This document shows positions 1 through 6,343 of a stretch of 14,018 nt of DNA, in pieces. The notes below the pieces were generated by a model. That model made no database searches. It worked only from the letters and a program-made list of their open reading frames with translations, and was not told the origin of the DNA. The stretch comes from Treponema sp. GTDB taxonomy: Bacteria > Spirochaetota > Spirochaetia > Treponematales > Treponemataceae. The stretch covers positions 1 to 14,018 of the forward strand of contig JAFZWX010000126.1 of NCBI GenBank assembly GCA_017617145.1, read 5' to 3'. How positions within the stretch are numbered: the first letter of the stretch is position 1; each line of letters starts with the position of its first letter. The position numbers were made by a program, and so were the translations under genes.

Positions 1-174
1 AAAAAACTTTAACCCTTTAAGATTACTGTCTACGAGCAAATCAATATCGCTGCTTTCGGTTGCATAGCCTTTTGCATAAGAACCAAAAAGCACTGCCGAC
101 TTTACATTGTAAAGCAGAAAAACAGGAGAAAGCTTATTCTTGATATCTTCCAACGAATAAATTGATTTATTCAT
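1..174 (-). CDS. MNT-type nucleotidyltransferase domain protein, N-terminal part only
   Basis: The first 58 codons are visible and the gene runs off the left edge. Residues 31-48 read GSYAKGYATESSDIDLLV. This is the GSxxxG plus DxD signature of the minimal nucleotidyltransferase (DNA polymerase beta-like) fold, where the two Asp (43 and 45) bind metal. Small proteins of this kind are usually about 100 residues. In many genomes they pair with a HEPN protein as the MntA antitoxin, but no partner is visible, so a toxin-antitoxin role is only a possibility. The ATG at 174 is the only sensible start: no other Met codon follows in the visible part. It has no Shine-Dalgarno sequence, and a TATAAT box ends only six bases before it, so the mRNA may be leaderless. 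The domain call is fairly sure; the substrate is unknown. Confidence 0.8.
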   Translation of the reverse strand, partial: MNKSIYSLEDIKNKLSPVFLLYNVKSAVLFGSYAKGYATESSDIDLLVDSNLKGLKFF

Positions 175-180
175 AGTCTT

Positions 181-189
181 ATTATACCA
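181..189 (-). promoter_or_regulatory. Extended -10 promoter of the nucleotidyltransferase gene
   Basis: On the minus strand this reads TGGTATAAT, a perfect -10 hexamer preceded by the extended TGn element. No good -35 lies at 16-18 bases; TTGAAA is present but only 14 bases upstream, and extended -10 promoters can do without one. Transcription would begin at or next to the A of the ATG at 174. Confidence 0.55.
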
Positions 190-210
190 CACATTCCCAT
201 TTTCAACTAT

Positions 211-243
211 AAAAAAAGCAGCCTGTATTTGAACAAGCTGCTT
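211..243 (-). terminator. Intrinsic terminator of the GH94 operon
   Basis: The arms AAGCAGC (216-222) and GCTGCTT (237-243) are perfectly complementary around a 14-base loop. Read on the minus strand the stem runs into a seven-T tract (211-217). It lies about 80 bases after the GH94 stop codon, beyond two repeat hairpins, and just upstream of the nucleotidyltransferase promoter. Confidence 0.75.
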
Positions 244-252
244 CATGCAAAA

Positions 253-280
253 GATTCCCGTGTCAAGCACGGGAATGACA
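253..280 (-). repeat. Dispersed palindromic repeat, ATTCCCG family, copy 1
   Basis: The 28-base element contains the inverted repeat ATTCCCGTG (254-262), loop TCAAG, CACGGGAAT (268-276), followed by GACA. Copy 2 at 2808-2835 differs at two of 28 positions, and copy 3 at 11979-12004 is a shorter variant with the same CAAG loop and GGGA(A)TGAC ending. On the transcribed strand it starts with TGTCATTCCCG and lies between the GH94 stop codon and its terminator. Similar short repeats are common in several bacterial groups; their function is not established. Confidence 0.85.
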
Positions 281-284
281 AGTA

Positions 285-320
285 CCCAGAAACGGCGTTA
301 GCCGTTTCGAATCCGTGTGA
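285..320 (-). repeat. Dispersed hairpin repeat, TCACACGGATT family, copy 1
   Basis: On the minus strand the element begins TCACACGGATT two bases after the GH94 stop codon. A perfect 8-bp hairpin follows (arms 289-296 and 301-308, four-base loop), then TGGG. Copy 2 at 11895-11928, after nagB, has the same flanks and the same GC-TA(A)C-GC tip, but different stem bases that still pair. The conserved structure suggests a folded RNA or DNA element rather than chance. Confidence 0.7.
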
Positions 321-322
321 TA

Positions 323-2749
323 TTATACTCTTTCAGGAGCAACTGCTACCGCAGCTTTACCCATATAAGCCACAATCTTAGAGCCATCTTTAAGTTCGCC
401 AACAGGGATATATGCGCTGTCAATGCGTTTGCCGTCTACTTCGAGGTATTCAATACCCTTGCATACATGCTGAGGGTTCTTTACTTCTATGTGGAGGTTC
501 ATCTTGCGCCAGCGGCGGTCTACGGTGTAGCCGTCCCAGTCGTGTTTGATACATGGATCAATCAAAAGACCATCGTACTGTGGTTTAATTCCAAGCATGT
601 ACTGGGTAATTGCATAGTAGCTCCAGGTACCGGCGCCACTAAGCCAGCTAACACGTGTATTTCCAGGGCGCTTGCTGAAGGTTGAGTAAGTTGTTTGACC
701 TACTACATAAGGTTCGCTCTGGCGAATTTCGGCTTTGTCATTGTATGCGGCAGGAATAGCAGCCTTGCAGTATTCGTAGGCACGGTCGCCGTTTCCAAGC
801 ATTGTTTCTGCAATAATACCCCAACCCTGTGTGTGGTTAAAGATACCGGCATTTTCCTTAATACCTGGAAGGAATACAACAGAGCTCATAATGTCGCTGC
901 GGGTTTTTACGAATGGAGGTGCACAAAGCATAAGACCATAAGGAGTTGCAAGCTTTTCTTTTACGCTTTCCATACAAATCTTAGCCTGTTCTGCAGTTGC
1001 GGCGCTTGACATTACAGCCCATACCTGAGTATTAAAGTAAATCTGACCTTCTTCTATAGACTGAGTTCCGTAAACAGTTCCGTCTTCGCCAACAGCCCAG
1101 ATAAACCATTTTCCGTCCCAGCATTTTTTCTGAATGTTTGCATCAAGGGTTTCACGTTGTTTCAAAGCCCACGCAGCCTCATCTTTCTTTCCAAGGCGCT
1201 CACTGATGTCTGCATAAGTTGTAAGACCAAGGCGCAGCTGGAATGCTACAAACAAAGATTCACCGTGGTATCCCAATTTCAAACAGTCGTTCCAGTCTGC
1301 CAAAAGTCCGCAAGGAAGTCCGTCTGCACCCATGCGCTCAAGATTGAATTCCAAAGCACGGCGCAAGTGTCCGTAAACAGTTGCTTCACCACCGTCTGCA
1401 TAAGGAACTACCTTATTATAAAAATCAAAGTTTCCGCTTTCTGCAACATAACAAGGAATAGCATTAAAGAACCATTCACAGTCATCAGAACGGAACTGGT
1501 CCGGAGCCGGAGCCTTTTCGTGACCTGCATTAAAATCCTTGGAAATTACAGGAACAGCACCCCCATTCTGGCACTGACCGCTTATCATGCGTACAAGGCG
1601 CTCCTCTGCTTCTTCCGTAATTGCAGCAGAAACACCAAGAATATCCTGAACAGAATCGCGGTAACCAAGACCATCACGCTCACCATTGTAAACAAGGCTG
1701 GCTGCGCGCGACCACGCAAAAGTAATCAGACAGTTATAAAGTCCCCATACATTTACTGTGTGGTTAATATCCTCGTCCGGAGTAATTGCCTTGTAAGAAC
1801 CAAGCTTTGCATGCCATGCTTTAACAAGCTTATCAAATTCTTCATCGGCACGCTTAAAGTTTCCAAACTCGTTTATGATTTTCTGACCAACGGCACGAGC
1901 ATCGCCAATACCAAGCATGAGCATAACTTCTTTAGTTTCGCCAGGTTTAAGCTCAAGGTCACCCTGAACAGTACCACACGAGTTATCACCAAAAGCTTCG
2001 GAATTAGTACATGCACCTTCCATTACAACTTTTGGATGCTCGTAGCTGCCGTAAGTTCCAATAAAAACTTCGCGGCTTGTATCAAAACCAGTCATTGGAG
2101 TACCAATCAAAGCAACCCACTGGCTCATGTAAGCACTACCAACTTCATATTCCGGATGCTGAATGTAAAGATTATCCTGAATTGAATAACGCAAAAGATT
2201 ATCGCCAACCTTTTCGCCCTTTACAATAAAAATAGAATACTGAAGGTTTACCTGATCCTGTGTTGTATTCCACTGGTTTGCAAATTCACAGTAAGAAAAC
2301 AGGCGGATTTTTCGAACTTTGTCGCTGTTATTTGTTACCTTAAGGCGCCAGTATTCAAAGTTCTGGCCGAGAGGAACATAATATTTTGTTTCACTCTTAA
2401 TGCCCTTATATTCAGAAGTAATAATTGTATAAGCTGTACCGTGGCGGCATTCACTTTTATACTGGTCAAGTGGTTTTCCTACAGGCTGCCACGATGCAGA
2501 CCAGAAATCTCCGTCGTCCTGGTCACGAAGATAAAAATATCGTCCAGGCTGATCCATTGGAATGGAATTAAAGCGCAAACGCAAAAAACGTCCCTGTGCG
2601 CCCGATTTATAAAAACCGTATCCGCCTGCATTGTTAGTAATTACAGCACCATAAACTGTAGAACCAAGATAGTTACTCCAGCTTGTCGGAGTATCGGGGC
2701 GAGTAATTACATACTCAGCGTTGTCATCATCAAAATAACCGTATTTCAT
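323..2749 (-). CDS. GH94 family disaccharide phosphorylase (cellobiose/diacetylchitobiose phosphorylase-like)
   Basis: This 808-residue protein is full length for inverting GH94 phosphorylases (about 800-820 residues). These cytoplasmic enzymes split a beta-linked disaccharide with phosphate into a sugar 1-phosphate and a free sugar, saving ATP. It opens with the family N-terminus MKYGYFDDDNAEYVITRPDTP. It carries GYRDSVQD at 362-369 (sugar subsite), DWNDC at 485-489 with the catalytic acid (taken as Asp488), and KENAGIFNHTQGW (631-643) and WLSGAG (702-707) near the phosphate site. The loop after DWNDCL is short, as I recall for N,N'-diacetylchitobiose phosphorylase, and unlike the longer loop I recall in clostridial cellobiose phosphorylase, so the substrate cannot be fixed. 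It is last in an operon with a sugar ABC transporter. The start has a GAGGA ribosome site. A terminator lies only 17 bases upstream, so expression probably depends on readthrough. Confidence 0.9.
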   Translation of the reverse strand: MKYGYFDDDNAEYVITRPDTPTSWSNYLGSTVYGAVITNNAGGYGFYKSGAQGRFLRLRFNSIPMDQPGRYFYLRDQDDGDFWSASWQPVGKPLDQYKSECRHGTAYTIITSEYKGIKSETKYYVPLGQNFEYWRLKVTNNSDKVRKIRLFSYCEFANQWNTTQDQVNLQYSIFIVKGEKVGDNLLRYSIQDNLYIQHPEYEVGSAYMSQWVALIGTPMTGFDTSREVFIGTYGSYEHPKVVMEGACTNSEAFGDNSCGTVQGDLELKPGETKEVMLMLGIGDARAVGQKIINEFGNFKRADEEFDKLVKAWHAKLGSYKAITPDEDINHTVNVWGLYNCLITFAWSRAASLVYNGERDGLGYRDSVQDILGVSAAITEEAEERLVRMISGQCQNGGAVPVISKDFNAGHEKAPAPDQFRSDDCEWFFNAIPCYVAESGNFDFYNKVVPYADGGEATVYGHLRRALEFNLERMGADGLPCGLLADWNDCLKLGYHGESLFVAFQLRLGLTTYADISERLGKKDEAAWALKQRETLDANIQKKCWDGKWFIWAVGEDGTVYGTQSIEEGQIYFNTQVWAVMSSAATAEQAKICMESVKEKLATPYGLMLCAPPFVKTRSDIMSSVVFLPGIKENAGIFNHTQGWGIIAETMLGNGDRAYEYCKAAIPAAYNDKAEIRQSEPYVVGQTTYSTFSKRPGNTRVSWLSGAGTWSYYAITQYMLGIKPQYDGLLIDPCIKHDWDGYTVDRRWRKMNLHIEVKNPQHVCKGIEYLEVDGKRIDSAYIPVGELKDGSKIVAYMGKAAVAVAPERV

Positions 2750-2766
2750 AAAATCCTCATTTTGTT

Positions 2767-2793
2767 AAAAAAAGGACTGCCAACTGACAGTCC
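2767..2793 (-). terminator. Intrinsic terminator between the permease and GH94 genes
   Basis: On the minus strand GGACTG (from 2793) pairs with CAGTCC (to 2774) across an eight-base loop, and seven T follow (2773-2767). It is canonical for a rho-independent terminator. It ends 17 bases before the GH94 ATG, leaving room for the ribosome site but not for a promoter after it. It probably lowers GH94 expression relative to the transporter. Confidence 0.7.
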
Positions 2794-2807
2794 CCTTTAT
2801 ATTTAGA

Positions 2808-2835
2808 GATTCCCGTGGCAAGCATGGGAATGACA
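2808..2835 (-). repeat. Dispersed palindromic repeat, ATTCCCG family, copy 2
   Basis: The element starts GATTCCCGTGG and ends ATGGGAATGACA. It matches copy 1 (253-280) at 26 of 28 positions, and the stem keeps pairing through one G-U pair. It begins nine bases after the stop codon of the second permease gene, in the same orientation as copy 1 relative to its upstream gene, and is followed by a terminator. Confidence 0.85.
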
Positions 2836-2843
2836 TGTTGTTA

Positions 2844-3686
2844 TTATCCCTTTACAGAACCAAGAGCAACACCGGCAACGATGTACTTAGCAAGCAGGAA
2901 GTATACAATAATAAGAGGGAGCGCTGTGAGGGAAAGTCCAACGTAAACAGCACCATGCTCACGCTTATAAATATCACCATTCAAAAGTGAAACCATAATT
3001 GGAAGTGTATATTTACCCTGCTGTGTAAGGATTACAGAAGGTCTGAACAATTCGTTCCAGCTTGTTACGAATGTAAAGATTGCCTGAGTTGCAATAGCTG
3101 GCTTCATAATTGGAAGTACAATTACATTGAATGTCCAGAATTCTCTTGAACCATCAATACGGGCTGATTCAACAAGTGAAACAGAAACAGATGGCTTCAT
3201 ATACTGACGCATAAAGAATACCATACTAGGCGAAGCTATTGCAGGTAAAATAAGCGTAAGCAGATGGTTTGTCATATGAAGCTTGTAAACCATCTGGAAG
3301 AAACCAATGATTGTTACAGTTGACGGAATCATCATAACACCCATGATAAAGCTGAAGAATGCATTTCTAAGCTTCCATTCATACATAACAAGAGCGTATG
3401 CTGTCATTGTAGAAAAGTACAAAGAACAAAGACAAGTTCCAACAGAAATAATGAATGAGTTCAAGAAACCAACAGCCGGATTAAAACTCTTTCCTGTAAG
3501 AATCTTAAAGTTATTTATAAGGTACTTAGAAGGAATAAGCGAAACAGCATGTTCCTGAATCTGATATGTTGAACGTGTAGAGTTTACAAGCATTACAATG
3601 AATGGGAACAAACTCAATATAGCAAGGATTATACATATGATAAGTACAAAAATCTTAAAAATTGAAATAGTTGATTTATTGTTCAT
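2844..3686 (-). CDS. Carbohydrate ABC transporter permease, MalG-type
   Basis: This 280-residue inner-membrane protein has about six hydrophobic segments, the first at 8-33. The EAA loop at residues 173-195 (ESARIDGSREFWTFNVIVLP) is the cytoplasmic helix that docks on the ATPase, and the C-terminus AGVALGSVKG is typical of the MalG/CUT1 family. Its partners are the MalF-type permease just upstream and the binding protein before that. The start codon lies inside the end of the upstream gene (11 bases of overlap), with GGAG as ribosome site seven bases before the ATG, so the two permeases are probably translationally coupled. Two stop codons occur in tandem at the end (2841-2846). The substrate is not readable from sequence; the following GH94 gene points to a short beta-linked oligosaccharide. 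Confidence 0.92.
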   Translation of the reverse strand: MNNKSTISIFKIFVLIICIILAILSLFPFIVMLVNSTRSTYQIQEHAVSLIPSKYLINNFKILTGKSFNPAVGFLNSFIISVGTCLCSLYFSTMTAYALVMYEWKLRNAFFSFIMGVMMIPSTVTIIGFFQMVYKLHMTNHLLTLILPAIASPSMVFFMRQYMKPSVSVSLVESARIDGSREFWTFNVIVLPIMKPAIATQAIFTFVTSWNELFRPSVILTQQGKYTLPIMVSLLNGDIYKREHGAVYVGLSLTALPLIIVYFLLAKYIVAGVALGSVKG

Positions 3687-4677
3687 TTTTTTCTCCTTGT
3701 GCTGCAGCTTTCAAAGCAAGTTTTCGTTCTTTTTCTGCAAGTTTTGCCTGCTTTTTAAGAGCAGCCTCATCTTTATCACGCATCAAGTAGAAGATGATTG
3801 CAGAAGAAATAACGATGATAAGGAACATAATCATACTAAGTGCAGATGCCTGATTCTTTAAGAAGCCTCCGCGGAATGCCAGTGTATTAATAAGAACACT
3901 TGTTGTAAGTGTTGCGTTATCAGGACCGCTGTTAGGAACAAAGAGCTGAGGAATATCAAACATATTCAAACCACCAATAAGACTAGTGATAAGTGTGAAC
4001 AGCATAATTGTTCTGATACTTGGAATTGTGATTTTCCAGAATACCTGCCATCCGTTAGCACCATCAATATCGGCAGCTTCAAAGATTTCCGGGTCAATAC
4101 CAAGAACACCAGAAATAATAATAATCATTGTATAACCATACCACATCCATGTTTGAATAAATATGATTATATTCTGAGCTGTTGCTTTACTCTGAAGGAA
4201 GTAAACAGGTTTTGCTATTATATGAAATTTCAAGAGAAGATCGTTTACAGGACCCATTGGATAACCAAAAAGGTGATTAAACAAAATTGCAACAGTAGCA
4301 TAAGTAATAATATTAGGCATATAGAAAAGTACTTTGAATGCCCCCTGGCAAGGTATTTTAACACGACGGTTAGTAAACCAGGCAGCAAGCAAAAGTGCCA
4401 TTATCATCTGTGGAATAAAGTTACAAACCCAAATTCGTACAGTATTTTTTAATGCTATATGAAATGTTTTGTTTGTTAAAATAATTTTATAGTTTTCAAA
4501 AAACTGAGAACCTTTTAAGAAATGAAAAGCAGTTCTTCCAGCTCCTTTTAAATCTGTAAAACCAATTATTGCAGTAAATAATGTTGGATACAAAGTGAAT
4601 ATTAAATACGCAACAACAAAAGGAATACAAAATAGATAGCCATATTTAGCATAACTGATTTTTCCTTTTTTCTTCAT
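3676..4677 (-). CDS. Carbohydrate ABC transporter permease, MalF-type
   Basis: From the ATG at 4677 the protein has 333 residues and several membrane segments (first at 12-34). Its EAA loop is at about 200-220 (EAADIDGANGWQVFWKITIP), as in CUT1 sugar transporters. It forms the channel together with the MalG-type permease. The frame also allows a GTG start at 4686, adding three residues. I prefer the ATG because GGGGTG sits six bases upstream as a ribosome site and the GTG would overlap it. After the last membrane segment the protein carries a tail of about 33 residues rich in Lys, Glu and Ala (301-333), probably a cytoplasmic helix; this looks longer than usual, and its meaning is unknown. 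No ATP-binding gene is in the operon, so a shared MsiK/UgpC-like ATPase elsewhere is inferred. Confidence 0.92.
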   Translation of the reverse strand: MKKKGKISYAKYGYLFCIPFVVAYLIFTLYPTLFTAIIGFTDLKGAGRTAFHFLKGSQFFENYKIILTNKTFHIALKNTVRIWVCNFIPQMIMALLLAAWFTNRRVKIPCQGAFKVLFYMPNIITYATVAILFNHLFGYPMGPVNDLLLKFHIIAKPVYFLQSKATAQNIIIFIQTWMWYGYTMIIIISGVLGIDPEIFEAADIDGANGWQVFWKITIPSIRTIMLFTLITSLIGGLNMFDIPQLFVPNSGPDNATLTTSVLINTLAFRGGFLKNQASALSMIMFLIIVISSAIIFYLMRDKDEAALKKQAKLAEKERKLALKAAAQGEKNEQ

Positions 4678-4745
4678 GTTGGACACCCCAAATCTAGATT
4701 AGATATTTTATTAAAACTTTTTTAATGTGAATTGCTAGTTACAAA

Positions 4746-4771
4746 TTAGGGCTGCCTTTCGACAGCCCTAA
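4746..4771 (-). promoter_or_regulatory. Stem-loop between binding-protein and permease genes
   Basis: TTAGGGCTG (4746-4754) and CAGCCCTAA (4763-4771) form a perfect 9-bp stem with an eight-base loop, beginning 22 bases after the binding-protein stop codon. The sequence after it on the minus strand is TTTGTAAC, not a long T tract, so it is a weak terminator at best. Such hairpins commonly protect the upstream mRNA and raise binding-protein levels over permease levels. The rest of the 116-base gap is AT-rich, with a 10-base palindrome AATCTAGATT at 4691-4700 and no promoter I would defend. Confidence 0.65.
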
Positions 4772-4793
4772 TATTAAGTGCACTAACTAACTA

Positions 4794-6146
4794 TTAGTTA
4801 ATACCGAACTTATCAGCTACACCCTGCTTGAAGTCAGCAATTGCAGCATCGCGGCTCTTCTGTCCGTGTGCATAAGCACGAACCTGATCACGCCAGAGAG
4901 CGTTGATATCTGAGTCGTACTGTGTAAGGTTCTTACCGTTAGCATAAGCACCAGCTGGTACGAAGTAATCGAACATGTTCTGTCCAGCAAGGAAGTCCAA
5001 TGTACCGTTAGAAATGCTCATTACAGTTCCAGAAGATACAGTATCCTTTGTGTTTACAGAAGGATCAGCACCCTTTCCGTAAGCCCACTGATATGTACCG
5101 TTAGCCCACTGATAAAGAAGACCGTTGCTTGTTGGATCAAGAGTAATCCATTCGATGATAGCCTTTGTAATAGCCTTCTTGTTTTCGTCCTTCAAAGCAC
5201 CCTTTCCAGCGAGTACCCAAGTACCACCCCAGAAGAATCCGATTGGAGAGTTACAAACAGCCCAGTCACCATATGTATCACCAGCGTTTCCAGCCATTAC
5301 ATAGTTGATGAGCCATGCAGGTCCGAAGAATCCGAGACATGGTTTGTCTCCAACTTCAGCCATATCAGCATACCAAGCTTCTGTCCAGTCTGTTGTATCG
5401 TTAGACCAGTCATTGTCAATAAGAGCTTTAGATGCATCCAAGAATGCTTCACGTTTTGGATCGATATAGAGCTTGTTGTTTACAATCCAACCCTTGTCAG
5501 AAGAGTTTTCATAAGCATGCCAGATATCACCGTCACCAGATACGATTGCAACACCCTTAGCAGCACACTTTGCAGCAGCATCCCAGAACTTGTCCCAAGA
5601 CTGTGTACCACCACCAATAGCAGCTTCTACATCTTTTGGTTCTCCAGATCCGAATACAGACTTAGCAACTGATCTGTTGTAGATGAAACATCCACCAGTA
5701 GCCTGATATCCAAGACCTACAACCTGTCCCTGTGGGTTTGTACCAATTTCTACAGTATATGGAGCGATGTCAGCCTTTTTGATTGCAGCATCGATATCAA
5801 TACCGAGATCTTTGTATGGAGCAGCATAGTCAGCCATATCGCCCTGTGTATACTTAAGAACGAATGCAGATTCTGCACCATAAATATCAACTTCTCCGTT
5901 CTGGAGAGCTGGAATAAGAGCTGGCTCATATTCCTGGTTTGTTGTAGCGATAATTGTAGTTTCTACTTCGAAATTCAATTCTGGGTGAGTTGCCTTGAAC
6001 TTCTCAACCATACCTGGGATTTCATCTGTGAAAGACCACAAATTAATCTTTGTAGGAGCTGCCTTAGCAGCAGGCTTCTTTGAACAACCAGTGAACAAAG
6101 CAGCGGCGATTGTGAGTGCACACAATACTGTTAGGATTTTTTTCAT
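4794..6146 (-). CDS. Extracellular sugar-binding lipoprotein of an ABC transporter
   Basis: This 450-residue protein starts with MKKILTVLCALTIAAALFTGC. That is a lysine-rich n-region, a hydrophobic core and a relaxed lipobox FTGC with the lipidated Cys at 21, in the manner of spirochaete lipoproteins. A lysine/alanine-rich linker and an SBP_bac_1-type domain follow, beginning KINLWSFTDEIPGMVEKFKA. Many Trp and Tyr residues in the C-terminal half fit stacking against sugar rings. It would capture the sugar outside the membrane and hand it to the two permeases encoded downstream. It is the first gene of the operon, with a strong ribosome site (GAGGAAGG) and a good promoter. Its codon use looks strongly biased, as expected for an abundant protein. 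The ligand is not determined; the GH94 enzyme suggests a beta-linked disaccharide. Confidence 0.93.
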   Translation of the reverse strand: MKKILTVLCALTIAAALFTGCSKKPAAKAAPTKINLWSFTDEIPGMVEKFKATHPELNFEVETTIIATTNQEYEPALIPALQNGEVDIYGAESAFVLKYTQGDMADYAAPYKDLGIDIDAAIKKADIAPYTVEIGTNPQGQVVGLGYQATGGCFIYNRSVAKSVFGSGEPKDVEAAIGGGTQSWDKFWDAAAKCAAKGVAIVSGDGDIWHAYENSSDKGWIVNNKLYIDPKREAFLDASKALIDNDWSNDTTDWTEAWYADMAEVGDKPCLGFFGPAWLINYVMAGNAGDTYGDWAVCNSPIGFFWGGTWVLAGKGALKDENKKAITKAIIEWITLDPTSNGLLYQWANGTYQWAYGKGADPSVNTKDTVSSGTVMSISNGTLDFLAGQNMFDYFVPAGAYANGKNLTQYDSDINALWRDQVRAYAHGQKSRDAAIADFKQGVADKFGIN

Positions 6147-6178
6147 TTTCCTTCCTCTTGTAATTAGTTTTTTTATAT

Positions 6179-6194
6179 TAGGGAAAAATCCCTA
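6179..6194. promoter_or_regulatory. Operator-like palindrome just downstream of the transport-operon start site
   Basis: TAGGGA (6179-6184), four A, TCCCTA (6189-6194) is a perfect inverted repeat. With the -10 box at 6204-6209 the expected transcription start is near 6197, so the palindrome would cover about +3 to +18. That is a usual place for a repressor site; it could instead be a small hairpin in the leader RNA. No regulator gene is in the window. Confidence 0.4.
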
Positions 6195-6203
6195 TTTATA
6201 ACT

Positions 6204-6232
6204 ATTGTATATCATAAGTGATTTTTTTGCAA
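6204..6232 (-). promoter_or_regulatory. Sigma70-type promoter of the sugar-transport operon
   Basis: On the minus strand TTGCAA (6227-6232) and TACAAT (6204-6209) are 17 bases apart. Runs of A and T upstream (6233-6265) could act as an UP element. The leader to the ATG at 6146 would be about 50 bases. Confidence 0.7.
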
Positions 6233-6293
6233 AAAAAAAATTAAAAAAAAGTGGACTTTTTTACGGTGTTAAACGATTAACTTTTGAAATTTT

Positions 6294-6323
6294 TTAACTT
6301 TTTTTCATAAACTGTGATATCAT
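6294..6323 (+). promoter_or_regulatory. Possible promoter of the GGDEF-EAL gene
   Basis: TTAACT (6294-6299) and TATCAT (6318-6323) are 18 bases apart, just upstream of the ribosome site AGGAAAG (6329-6335). Both boxes are imperfect and the region is so AT-rich that chance matches are expected. An inverted repeat GTTAA-N4-TTAAC at 6268-6281 lies between this and the divergent promoter and could be a regulator site. Confidence 0.3.
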
Positions 6324-6343
6324 AAGATAGGAAAGTTAACTAA

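Noticed and set aside
1..174. MNT-HEPN toxin-antitoxin system
   Set aside because: Only the start of a nucleotidyltransferase is visible; without a HEPN partner the system cannot be claimed.
1157..2185. Plus-strand open frame of 342 codons opposite the GH94 gene
   Set aside because: It is antisense to a clear GH94 gene, has no family motif or ribosome site, and its composition is that of a reverse-strand shadow.
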